NCBI GenBank assembly: GCA_031292275.1 | Contig: JARLHL010000062.1 | Coordinates: 1-64,000 of the forward strand | DNA from: Desulfocapsaceae bacterium | GTDB lineage: Bacteria; Desulfobacterota; Desulfobulbia; Desulfobulbales; Desulfocapsaceae | Length of the DNA stretch: 64,000 nucleotides | Direction of reading: 5' to 3' | In this document: piece by piece, positions 18,390-26,585 of the stretch | How the letters are laid out: each line of letters begins with the position of its first letter | How positions within the stretch are numbered: the stretch's first letter is position 1 | Position numbers and translations under genes: made by a program | The notes under the pieces: generated by a model | What the model was told of the DNA's origin: nothing | The model's database searches: none | What the model saw: the letters and a program-made list of their open reading frames with translations, nothing else

Positions 18390-18893
18390 TTGGAGCCCTT
18401 GCCGTTCTTTTTTCAAGAAACGATGCCATAATTCAGCATTGGGTTTCTCTGTTTTTGCGGATGCAGAAGAGAGTATACCCACAGCCCTGTGCCTGCCGGC
18501 AGGGGTTTTTCCCAAGGATTGGCCCGTCAGACATATCCCGGCGTGAATGCTGCAAACGACGGACATTCTCCTCCTGCGAAAAAAAGTGTAATTGAATCCT
18601 ACAACCATATTCCGGTGAGAATCAAGTCCGTCAGCGGACTCATTTTGGCGATTGCCGGAAAATATGGGGAAGAAGGGATTATGCTCTGCTGGCTGCCGTT
18701 TTGCCTTTCCGGCCAGATGGACAGAGAAGGACCGTCGACATCCTATCCTGCTGGAAGTCGGTGTTTCGTGACTTTTATTTTTTCATTAGGTATGCTATGA
18801 AAGAGGCTTGGTGAGGGTGTTTTCAGGACAGGCAGGATTGATTCCCTGACGCCTGCGGGTGTCAGATGTGCGGATATCAAACGAGAGTGCGCA
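18390..18893. other. Intergenic region between divergent hemerythrin and DUF599 genes
   Basis: About 500 nt without a credible gene. A small hairpin AGTCCG-TCAG-CGGACT is at 18625-18640. A weak sigma70 match (GTGACT, 17 nt, TATGCT at 18790-18795) could serve the DUF599 gene. Frames here show no protein-like composition. Confidence 0.4.
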
Positions 18894-19598
18894 ATGATGT
18901 CGATGTTTCAGGCTTTCTGGGGGTGGTTGTTACAACTTACTCCTCTTGATTTTGTGGCGCTCTTCATCTTCCTGATCGGCACGACGGCGTATAAGCTTTT
19001 TCTGGTGCGCATTCTCAGGGATGAACAGAACAGATATTATGTGTACCAGCTTCGGTTGATCCGCAATGCCTGGATCAGGACATACGGCATGGGCGCTGAT
19101 CCCATCCTGGTGGTCCAGACCATGCGGAACAAGATCATGATCTCGTCCTTCATGGCATCCACCGCCCTCATCCTGATTATCGGGGGGTTTAATTTCGTCT
19201 TTGGGATGGACATCGCCAAGATTAAGTCAGGCTCCGTCTTCTTCTTCAGTCTCGTGGACCCCGACCTCGAGGTGATCAAGGTCCTTCTGATCATCATTAT
19301 CCTGCTCTACTCGTTCTTTCATTTTCTGTGGCACACGAGGGAGTTGCACAATATGTCCTTGATCCTGAACGTCTCCCGGGAAGAACTGGCGCGGATATCT
19401 CCGCTGCCGCCGCAGGATTTTCTCGAAAATATGTATATCAATTCGGGTATCCATTTCACCATGGGAATCAGGGGCTATTATTTTTTGATCCCCCTCCTGC
19501 TCTGGATGTTTCATCCCGTCATGATGATTGTGTCGTTCTTCGGGATCATGCTCTTTCTGGTCAGGCGTGACCTGGGGCTGGCCCCGTATCAGCGGTGA
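18894..19598 (+). CDS. DUF599 family membrane protein
   Basis: A 234-residue inner-membrane protein with four to five hydrophobic segments (about 18-38, 80-105, 125-145, 185-225) and the RGYYFLIPLLLWMFHP segment seen in DUF599 proteins. Biochemical role unknown. Three ATGs (18894, 18897, 18903) lie close together; none has a strong ribosome site, so the exact start is open. It is convergent with the DUF1992 gene, 12 nt between stop codons. Confidence 0.75.
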   Translation: MMSMFQAFWGWLLQLTPLDFVALFIFLIGTTAYKLFLVRILRDEQNRYYVYQLRLIRNAWIRTYGMGADPILVVQTMRNKIMISSFMASTALILIIGGFNFVFGMDIAKIKSGSVFFFSLVDPDLEVIKVLLIIIILLYSFFHFLWHTRELHNMSLILNVSREELARISPLPPQDFLENMYINSGIHFTMGIRGYYFLIPLLLWMFHPVMMIVSFFGIMLFLVRRDLGLAPYQR

Positions 19599-19610
19599 GG
19601 TGTCGGGGCG

Positions 19611-20012
19611 TCAGGTGGCGTCCTTTTTGCCCTTTTGCCTGGAGTTGAGGGTGATCCGCTCGACCACCTTGCGATAGTAGTCGTCCTGGGCCGCAATATT
19701 GGCCGGACCGGAGCGTTTCGCCTCCAGCTTCATCAGCAGGACGTTTAGCTTTTTCATCTGCTTGAGCCGTACGTGCTCGTCCTCGGTGCAGGCGATCAGA
19801 TCCTCGAGTTTCTTGATCTCTTTTTTGGCCTCGATTTCCGGAGGCAGATAACCGCTGTTCTTCAGGATCTTGTAGGCCATCTTCAGATCGTCGGGGACAA
19901 AGCGGTCGTCATCCAGAGGCAGGGGCTTATTCTTCCATTTTTCCGAGTTCAGGTCCCCTTCCTTCATGGCCTCGAGGATCTTCTGTTCCGCTATGCGGGC
20001 AAGTGCATCCAT
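19611..20012 (-). CDS. DUF1992 (DnaJ homologue subfamily C member 28-like) protein
   Basis: A 133-residue soluble protein. The N-terminal half, MDALARIAEQKILEAM followed by LPLDDDRFVP and KMAYKILKNSGYLPPE, is the DUF1992 domain shared with DNAJC28; the rest is a charged helical tail. No J domain is present. AGGAGG is 8 nt before the ATG at 20012, which fixes the start although the frame runs upstream to 20138. Function unknown. Confidence 0.88.
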   Translation of the reverse strand: MDALARIAEQKILEAMKEGDLNSEKWKNKPLPLDDDRFVPDDLKMAYKILKNSGYLPPEIEAKKEIKKLEDLIACTEDEHVRLKQMKKLNVLLMKLEAKRSGPANIAAQDDYYRKVVERITLNSRQKGKKDAT

Positions 20013-20447
20013 TGTACGGTCCTCCTTGCGGTTCTTGGCATCGTCAAAGACAGGCGGAAAACCGCCTGCAGCCCGTTTATAATAATCCTGATGGCCGCCG
20101 ATTGCCAGCGGGATGTCACTGCCTTGCGGGTCTGCCATCCTGCAGAGGGCGGCAAAGAGAGGAGGGCGCTCTTTTTCGCTTGTGTGTCGGCGGCATTGGG
20201 GGTTTATATGAGAATCTCATTTGAATGCCGGCCTTGCCATGCTGAAATGACGAGCTTTCATACTTTGTTGTGGCCGGCCTGGTTCGGCGATGCTGGTTTC
20301 CGTGCAGGGAACCGATGCGGTCCGGTGGTTGCCCGCCAAGGAGGATTTTGCCGGGATCAGCCGGCCGAAAAATCCAGGGACGGAGGCCCGCTGCCTGTGG
20401 ACATCGCAGCAATCAAACCCGGATGCACTGAACATTATTGAAATTCC
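20013..20447. other. Intergenic region with hairpin and small palindrome
   Basis: Contains a perfect stem-loop CAGGCGG-AAAA-CCGCCTG (20051-20068) in the leader of the DUF1992 gene, and a 13-bp palindrome ATGAGA-A-TCTCAT (20208-20220) upstream of the radical SAM gene. A 78-codon frame from 20208 to 20441 is discussed among rejected items. Confidence 0.4.
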
Positions 20448-22154
20448 ATGCACATTAGTCTTGTTGCCTTCAACGCCCGTTTCACGCATACCTGCCCGGG
20501 GCTCTTCCATGTCAGGAATGAACTGGAGATACATTGCCCTGAGGCCCGGCTGGACTTTTTTCAGTTCACTATTAACGATTCCTACTACGAAACGCTCCTG
20601 CGCATCACGGCCTCCAGGCCGGATTTTGTGTTTTTTTCCACAGCGATCTGGAACAGTGATCTGGTAGAGAGGCTGATCCGTGACGTGAAGGTCTGCCTCC
20701 CCGCCTGCCTAGCGGTGGTCGGCGGTCCCCAGGCGGCAAGCGTCGGCAGCAGTCTGGGCGAGGCCCTGTGCAGCATGGTGATCGGGGCCATCGAGGCTGT
20801 CGGTCCCGGTTTTTACCGGGATCTCCGGGCCTGCAGGCTGAAATTCCGTTATAAGGCTGCCTTTAAACAGATGCCTGCCTTTGTCTCGCCCTATCGGGAT
20901 GCTGATTTTCCCCGCTATCTGCAGAACCGGCACATCTACTACGAGTCGTCCCGGGGCTGTCCCTTTTCCTGCACCTATTGCCTTTCCGCGGCGGAGCAGG
21001 GGATCTTCCGCAAGGATCTGTCGCAGGTTGAGGCCGAGCTTGACCGCATCCTCTCTCATGGTCCGTCGGTGCTCAGATTCGTCGACCGGACCTTCAACGA
21101 GCAGCCGGAGCGGGCCCTGGCCATCTGGCGGTATCTGGTGGGACGGGCGAAGGATACGCTCTGCCATTTTGAGATCTCGCCGGATCACTTCACCGACGAG
21201 ATGCTGGTCTTCCTTAAGGGGGTGCCGCCGGGCCTGTTCCAGTTCGAGATCGGCATCCAGTCGACAAATCCGGAGACGCTGCGGGCCGTTCGCCGCCCCC
21301 TGGATCCGGAGAAGACCGGGACTGTCGTCCGGGCCCTGGCCTCCCTCGGCAATATCCATCTCCATGTCGATCTGATCCTGGGGCTGCCTTACGAGACGCG
21401 GCAGACCTTTCTCGCCTCCTTTGCCCAGGTCTTCTCCATGAATGTCCATTACATCCAGATGGGCCTGTTGAAGATCCTTCCTGACACGCCCCTCTGCCAT
21501 ACGGCTGAGGAGCACAGCTATCTGAGCTGTCTGCGGCCTCCCTACTCAGTGGTGGCCAACAGGTGGATCAACCATGAAAGTATGGGACGGCTCTACTGGT
21601 TCTGCGAATGTGTCGAGCGGTTCATGAACAACCGCTACTTCGTCTCCATATGGAGACATTTTCGCCGGAGCGGAGAGGATATTGTCTCTTTTTTTGAAGG
21701 TCTGCTCGCTGTCTGCCGGAGGCAGGGGTTCTTTGGACTGGCGGCTACCCAGGAACTGATGACCAGGATGGTGCTGCAGGCGACGGCCGGACGGGATGAT
21801 GCTGGAGTCCTTGCCGATCTGCTGCGGTTTGACTGGCTGCGCTGCGGCCACCGGTTCCTGCCGGAATGCCTGGGGCCTCCGGGAGACGGCGAAGATCCCG
21901 TCGCGTTAAAAAAAAGGATGTTCCTGACCCTGCCGGAGCAACTTGAGGGCGTCTATGCGGCCGGAGAGAAGGGCCGGTTTTGCAAGAGAGGCCTTTTTGC
22001 GACCTTCACGGAGAAGGGCATGCTGGCCCTGGGGTATACCGGGGCAGGCGCTTGTCTCTGCTTCCTGCCGGACAGGGAGGCCGGCCTGCACGGCTTTGCC
22101 CGTGTGGTCCGCCTGCCGGACGGGATGGCGTCTCCTGAGAGTTGCCAGGAATAA
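20448..22154 (+). CDS. B12-binding-domain radical SAM protein (DUF4080 type)
   Basis: A 568-residue enzyme. Residues 1-125 resemble a cobalamin-binding fold (VVGGPQAASVG) as found in tandem B12/radical SAM proteins; the radical SAM core follows with the 4Fe-4S motif Cys171-x3-Cys175-x2-Cys178 (CPFSCTYC), preceded by YYESSRG. The C-terminal 200 residues fit the DUF4080 region. It may carry out a methylation or other radical reaction, but no substrate is known. The ATG has no visible ribosome site. serA starts 87 nt downstream on the same strand. Confidence 0.88.
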   Translation: MHISLVAFNARFTHTCPGLFHVRNELEIHCPEARLDFFQFTINDSYYETLLRITASRPDFVFFSTAIWNSDLVERLIRDVKVCLPACLAVVGGPQAASVGSSLGEALCSMVIGAIEAVGPGFYRDLRACRLKFRYKAAFKQMPAFVSPYRDADFPRYLQNRHIYYESSRGCPFSCTYCLSAAEQGIFRKDLSQVEAELDRILSHGPSVLRFVDRTFNEQPERALAIWRYLVGRAKDTLCHFEISPDHFTDEMLVFLKGVPPGLFQFEIGIQSTNPETLRAVRRPLDPEKTGTVVRALASLGNIHLHVDLILGLPYETRQTFLASFAQVFSMNVHYIQMGLLKILPDTPLCHTAEEHSYLSCLRPPYSVVANRWINHESMGRLYWFCECVERFMNNRYFVSIWRHFRRSGEDIVSFFEGLLAVCRRQGFFGLAATQELMTRMVLQATAGRDDAGVLADLLRFDWLRCGHRFLPECLGPPGDGEDPVALKKRMFLTLPEQLEGVYAAGEKGRFCKRGLFATFTEKGMLALGYTGAGACLCFLPDREAGLHGFARVVRLPDGMASPESCQE

Positions 22155-22241
22155 TCACCTGAAAAGAATTGACGCGCTGAGAACCTGCCGTATAGTACAT
22201 GCCGTTGCGTATATTTTGGCAAAATGACCCAAGGAGAAGGC

Positions 22242-23435
22242 ATGGCTGTTTTTAGAATCAAGATGATGAATGCGATTTCCCCGGAGGGCCTGGGACTTCT
22301 TGCTGATAATTTTCAGATCTCTGCGGGTGAACAGGCGCCGCAGGGCATACTTGTACGCAGTGCCAGGGTTGATGTGGACGATTACCCGTCTCTGCTGGCA
22401 GTGGCCCGGGCGGGTTCAGGGATCAACACCATCACGGTGGACAAGGCGACGGAGAAGGGGATCTGCGTCTTCAATACTCCGGGCGCCAATGCCAATGCGG
22501 TGGTCGATCTGGTCTTTCCGATGATCGGGGTCTGGATGCGGCATATCTTTCAGGGCATTGAATTCTGCAGGTCTTTGGTCGATTATGATCCGGACCAGCT
22601 CAGTGCCGAGGTCGAGCGTCGCAAGTCAGCCTTTCGGGGGGTGGAGATCGCCGGCAAGACCCTTGGGGTCGTCGGTCTCGGGCAGATCGGGGTCAGACTG
22701 GCCAACGGCGGAGTCCACAGACAGATGAAGGTGAAGGGCTTCGACCCGATGCCGGGCCTTGACAATATCCACCAGCTGCTGCCTGAGGTCGATATTGCCA
22801 GGACCCTGAAGGGGGCCGTGGGGGATGCGGACATCGTCAGTCTGCATCTGCCGCTCACCCCCGGGACCAAGCATCTGGTCAACGCCGATTTTCTCAGGAA
22901 GATGAAAAAGGGGGCGATCCTGGTTAATTATGCCCGTGGACCCATTGTTGATGAGCAGGCCGTAATCGAGACATTGAACAGTGATTATCTTGCCGGATAC
23001 ATAACGGATTTCCCAACGGCTGCAACCATCGGCCACCCAAAGGTCCTGACCACCCCCCATCTGGGGGCCTCCACCTCGGAATCCGAGGAGAATTGCGCCC
23101 GTATGGCGGTGCGGGAGCTTTCCGCCTATCTTGATTACGGCAATGTGGCGAACAGTGTCAATTTCCCTAATATTGAATCAACGCCTTCAGCTAAAGTCCA
23201 CAGCAGGCTCATCGTGATCAATCGCGACGTGCCGGGCATGATCGCCTTCGCGACCAATGTGATCAGCGGTTATGGTATTAATATCGCCAGTTATCTCAAC
23301 GAATCAAACGGCAGGATCGGTTATAATATCATCGACGTGGAGTCGGATATTCCCGCCGGTTTGCTTCAAGACATTGAAAAGGACGGCAATGTGATCAGAA
23401 CGCGTCTGATCCGGCTGGTAGAGGAGCGGGGGTGA
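22242..23435 (+). CDS. serA: D-3-phosphoglycerate dehydrogenase
   Basis: First enzyme of serine synthesis, oxidising 3-phosphoglycerate with NAD+. The 397 residues hold the substrate-binding segment (RSARVDVDDYP), Rossmann motif VVGLGQIG, catalytic Arg in NYARGPIVDE, His in TPHLGAST, and a C-terminal ACT domain (about 325-397) for likely serine feedback. AAGGAG is 5 nt before the ATG at 22242, preferred over the ATG at 22224. This is the short form without the intervening domain of longer enzymes. Confidence 0.94.
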   Translation: MAVFRIKMMNAISPEGLGLLADNFQISAGEQAPQGILVRSARVDVDDYPSLLAVARAGSGINTITVDKATEKGICVFNTPGANANAVVDLVFPMIGVWMRHIFQGIEFCRSLVDYDPDQLSAEVERRKSAFRGVEIAGKTLGVVGLGQIGVRLANGGVHRQMKVKGFDPMPGLDNIHQLLPEVDIARTLKGAVGDADIVSLHLPLTPGTKHLVNADFLRKMKKGAILVNYARGPIVDEQAVIETLNSDYLAGYITDFPTAATIGHPKVLTTPHLGASTSESEENCARMAVRELSAYLDYGNVANSVNFPNIESTPSAKVHSRLIVINRDVPGMIAFATNVISGYGINIASYLNESNGRIGYNIIDVESDIPAGLLQDIEKDGNVIRTRLIRLVEERG

Positions 23436-23887
23436 TTCGGTGTGGGGCGCAGACCGAAATAGAAAAATTATGACTCCGTCTGCGGGCTTCTCTTTTTGGT
23501 CTGAATTTTTTCTTAGTGATGCTGGTGTCTTAGTCCCTAAATCTGTTTGGTGCAGGCCGGGAATTGCCTTTTTTTATTGAAGTTTAAAAATCTTCACTTT
23601 TAATCTTTTGAATTTGTTGAGGTAATCTTTTTTCCCCGTTGCGTTGGGATAAGGGTGTACAAAAAATTGTATCATTGCCCCCTGTTCAACCGTGGTCGTT
23701 TGGAGAGAACTTGTTGTATAACTCTTCGATATTGAAGTCTATATCATTAATAATCGTATTATGGCATGGATGCTGCATTACTAATTATGCTTTTTATCTC
23801 TTCTCTCCTTTCTCCAGGAGAAGCCGGGCTCGCGTCAGTGGGACCGGCTTTCCTGTTTCTGGAACACCATTTTTCCTTGTTTTCCTT
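23436..23887. other. AT-rich intergenic region after serA
   Basis: About 450 nt, clearly richer in A+T than the genes around it. CGCAGAC and GTCTGCG can pair across a long loop (about 23450-23490), followed by CTTCTCTTTTT, a possible weak terminator for serA. The DUF362 frame is open through the right part, but its composition changes at about 23885, so I treat this as noncoding leader. Confidence 0.45.
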
Positions 23888-24817
23888 ATGATCATGTCCT
23901 CCTGCAAGGTCTTTCTGGAGCGGTGTGCGTATTGTGGTCCAGCTCTTCCCGACCTGCTGGCGCGTCTGGCTCCTGGTTTGGGGCTTGTCGATGATCTTCG
24001 GGGGATGAGGGTCCTGATGAAGCCCAATCTAATCAGTGTCCGCGGTCCTAAGCTGGCCTGTACGGATCCCCGCTTTATTGTTGCCGTGGCAAAGTTGCTT
24101 GTCGATCGGGGGGCGGTTGTGAGCCTTGGGGATTCTCCGGCTTTCGGTAGTGCTGCGGCCGTTATCGGGCACCTTGGTCTTCAAACCGCCTTGCATGACT
24201 TGGGCGTCAAGGTGGTGGAGTTCGCAAATCCCAGGATTTTTACCGTGGAGGGGGGAATCCGAGTCGGCGTGGCGCGGGAGGCCCTGGACTGCGATCTCCT
24301 CGTTAATCTTCCGAAAATCAAGGCCCACAGCCAGATGTTTGTGACTATCGCCGTCAAGAATATCTTCGGCGTCGTCAAAGGTGTCCGGAAACCTCTGCTT
24401 CATATGCGCTACGGGGATTCCCCGCGACGGTTCTCCGGGATCATTCTGGATCTTATGAAACTCCTGCCCGCGCATATTACCATTGCCGACGGCATTAAGG
24501 TGATGCATGTCTGCGGTCCCCTGCGGGGGAAAAGCCTCGATCTGGGCTGCGTAGCCGGGTCTGCAGACCCCCTTGCCGTCGATACCGCCATGCTTGCCGC
24601 CCTGGAATTGTCTGCGGAGAAGAGCCCGCTCTGGCAGGCGGCTGCAGAAAGAGGGTATCAGGGCGCTGATCTCAAAAATATCCGATTTCCCTTTCTGCAG
24701 CCGGAGGATTTTTATGGCTCGGGCTTCATGGCGCCGGACGATCTGAGCCCTATCCGTTTCAATCCCTTTCGATTTTTTCGGGGCACGATGCGGAGAATCC
24801 TGCTTGCCTTCCGATAA
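23888..24817 (+). CDS. DUF362 domain-containing protein
   Basis: A protein of about 309 residues with the DUF362 pattern: VLMKPNLIS, LGDSPAFGS, an LVNLPKIKAHSQMFVTIAVKN core and an ADGIKVMHVCGP region. Family members are often fused to ferredoxin domains; none is present here. Function is unknown. The start is uncertain: ATGs at 23888 and 23894 both lack a clear ribosome site, and the frame extends to 23639, but the upstream part does not look like coding sequence. Confidence 0.8.
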   Translation: MIMSSCKVFLERCAYCGPALPDLLARLAPGLGLVDDLRGMRVLMKPNLISVRGPKLACTDPRFIVAVAKLLVDRGAVVSLGDSPAFGSAAAVIGHLGLQTALHDLGVKVVEFANPRIFTVEGGIRVGVAREALDCDLLVNLPKIKAHSQMFVTIAVKNIFGVVKGVRKPLLHMRYGDSPRRFSGIILDLMKLLPAHITIADGIKVMHVCGPLRGKSLDLGCVAGSADPLAVDTAMLAALELSAEKSPLWQAAAERGYQGADLKNIRFPFLQPEDFYGSGFMAPDDLSPIRFNPFRFFRGTMRRILLAFR

Positions 24818-24940
24818 GAGGTGTGGTGAAATAGGAAAGAGGGTGAGAATCGCTCTCTCGTCATTGTGACTCTTCTTCTCTGCCGGGATCTGCAGGTTCT
24901 GTTCTGAGAGGCGATAATATATTTATTATAATGATTACAA

Positions 24941-25693
24941 GTGTTTGAGTTGAGAGAAAAGGTGGCGTTGGTCACTGGTGGATCGAGGGGGATCGGGCGG
25001 GCGATTGCGGTGAGACTGGCGGGGCATGGTGTTGATCTGGTTGTCAATTATGTCAGACACCGGAAAGATGCGGAGGACACCCAAAAGGCCGTTGAAAAAG
25101 CCGGTCGCCGCTGTCTCCTGGTTAAGGCGAATGTAGCCAATGAGGACGATGTCAAAGGCATGTTTGAAATCATCTCGCGGGATTTCGGCAAGCTTGATAT
25201 CCTGGTCAGCAATGCTGCTTCCGGGGTCTTGAAGCCCTGTCTGGAACTGACCGAGAGGCACTGGAACTGGGCTATGGATATCAATGCCAGGGCCTTTCTC
25301 TTTCTGGTGCAGCAAGGTGTGCCCTTGATGAAACGGGGGAGCCGGGTGATTGCGGTTTCGAGTCTCGGTGCCGTTCGCGCCATCGAGAACTATACCATTG
25401 TCGGCGCCTCAAAGGCGGCCCTTGAATCCCTGGTCAGGCATCTGGCTGTTGAGCTGGGAGGGCAGGGGATTAACGTCAACACCATCAGCGCCGGCGCGGT
25501 AGATACCGATGCCCTGAAAAAATTTCCCAACAGGGAAGAGATCCTGGAGGCTGCGCTGGCCAAGACCCCACTCGGGCGCCTGACCGTGCCGGACGATGTG
25601 GCAGATGTGGCGCTTTTCCTCTGCAGTCCGTTTTCCGCCATGATTCAAGGACAGGTGATAATCGTTGACGGTGGCTATGCAATCAAAGGTTGA
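24941..25693 (+). CDS. fabL: Enoyl-[acyl-carrier-protein] reductase, FabL type
   Basis: SDR-family reductase for the last step of each fatty-acid elongation cycle, NADPH dependent in the Bacillus enzyme. Glycine-rich motif VTGGSRGIGRA, NAASGVLKP, and the enoyl-reductase spacing Tyr151-x6-Lys158 (YTIVGASK) are present; AVDTDALKKFPNREE and QGQVIIVDGG closely follow the B. subtilis FabL pattern. The frame starts at a GTG (24941) without a visible ribosome site. It overlaps maf by 17 nt. Confidence 0.88.
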   Translation: MFELREKVALVTGGSRGIGRAIAVRLAGHGVDLVVNYVRHRKDAEDTQKAVEKAGRRCLLVKANVANEDDVKGMFEIISRDFGKLDILVSNAASGVLKPCLELTERHWNWAMDINARAFLFLVQQGVPLMKRGSRVIAVSSLGAVRAIENYTIVGASKAALESLVRHLAVELGGQGINVNTISAGAVDTDALKKFPNREEILEAALAKTPLGRLTVPDDVADVALFLCSPFSAMIQGQVIIVDGGYAIKG

Positions 25694-26336
25694 AGGCGGA
25701 AAGGGCGCTGCAGACACAATTTTTACCACTCATAAGCCTTTGATTCTGGCATCTGGTTCGCCGCGAAGATGTCGGTATTTTCAGGATCTTGGCCTGGTCT
25801 TCACGGTTTTGACCGCAGATATCGCTGAGATAAGGCATGCCGACGAAAACCCCAATGACTTCGTGTTGCGGATGGCTGCTGAAAAGGCGTCGGCGGTTAT
25901 GCGCCTCCACCCGGAGAGCTGGGTCGTGGCGGCGGACACCGTGGTGATCCTTGACGGCACGGTCCTGGGCAAACCCAGAGACCGGGATGATGCTTTGGCG
26001 ATGCTGATGCGGCTTTCCGGGCGGGAGCACTCCGTCCAGACCGGATTCTGCATCGGCTGCCTGGCTGAAAACATCCGGATCGTTGACTCCGCCGTGACGC
26101 GGGTTTGCTTTGCAGACTTTCCGGAAGATGTCGCCAGGGCCTATGTGGCGACCGGAGAACCCCTGGATAAGGCAGGGGCCTACGGGATTCAGGGCCGGGG
26201 CGCATTCCTGGTCCTGGCCGTCTCAGGTTCCTATGCGAATGTGGTCGGGCTGCCGCTCAATGAGGTCATTACATCCCTGTGCAGGTACGGGGTCCTTGGC
26301 CCTGCCGAGGAGGGTTGTTTCCGGAATATTGGTTGA
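25677..26336 (+). CDS. maf: Maf-family nucleoside triphosphate pyrophosphatase
   Basis: Cytosolic pyrophosphatase that hydrolyses non-canonical or modified NTPs, linked to septum control in other bacteria. Motifs: LASGSPRR near the N-terminus, ADTVV with the catalytic-site Asp, LGKPRD, and KAGAYGIQGRGA. ATG at 25677 is chosen over the TTG at 25665; it overlaps the fabL end, so the two genes form one unit. The first 25 residues before LASGSPRR are longer than usual, so initiation further in is possible. Confidence 0.92.
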   Translation: MQSKVEGGKGAADTIFTTHKPLILASGSPRRCRYFQDLGLVFTVLTADIAEIRHADENPNDFVLRMAAEKASAVMRLHPESWVVAADTVVILDGTVLGKPRDRDDALAMLMRLSGREHSVQTGFCIGCLAENIRIVDSAVTRVCFADFPEDVARAYVATGEPLDKAGAYGIQGRGAFLVLAVSGSYANVVGLPLNEVITSLCRYGVLGPAEEGCFRNIG

Positions 26337-26440
26337 GAATACTGGGGCAAATGGGGGCCGGCAGGAGCGGGCGCAGGCTTTTTTCAGGCAACGGCTGTGG
26401 GGCGTTTTTTCCGCCTGATCTGTTTTATTTAGACATATTC

Positions 26441-26460
26441 AATATTTCCTGTGAAATATT
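26441..26460. repeat. 8-bp inverted repeat between maf and sugar transferase
   Basis: AATATTTC-CTGT-GAAATATT, perfect arms, 24 nt upstream of a promoter match. It may be an operator for that promoter or a weak terminator for fabL-maf. Confidence 0.35.
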
Positions 26461-26483
26461 TTGCAGTCCAAAGGGCATTTCTG

Positions 26484-26511
26484 TTGACTTTTAGTCGTCT
26501 GCTGTGATAGT
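26484..26511 (+). promoter_or_regulatory. Sigma70-type promoter for sugar transferase gene
   Basis: TTGACT (26484-26489), a 16-nt spacer, then GATAGT (26506-26511). Leader of about 70 nt to the ATG at 26586. Confidence 0.4.
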
Positions 26512-26585
26512 CCTTTTTTGAAGAAGTCCTTCAATTCCAAGTGATTCAGTATCCGACTCGCGTAATAATACTTTCAGAAAATACG

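Noticed and set aside
18409-18500. Possible c-di-GMP riboswitch upstream of bacteriohemerythrin (a GCACAGGGC segment on the minus strand)
   Set aside because: The rest of the GEMM consensus (tetraloop, receptor and closing stem) is missing.
18489-18800. 103-codon frame between hemerythrin and DUF599 genes
   Set aside because: No ribosome site, odd composition, and no motif; treated as intergenic.
19330-19352. Sigma54-like TGGCAC ... TTGCA inside the DUF599 gene
   Set aside because: The distance between GG and GC is wrong for a -24/-12 promoter, and it is within a coding region.
20208-20441. 78-codon frame (MRISFECRPC...) just before the radical SAM gene, with GGGGG 5 nt upstream
   Set aside because: Spacing is suitable for a coupled leader peptide, but the composition is unremarkable and I see no family; kept only as a possibility.
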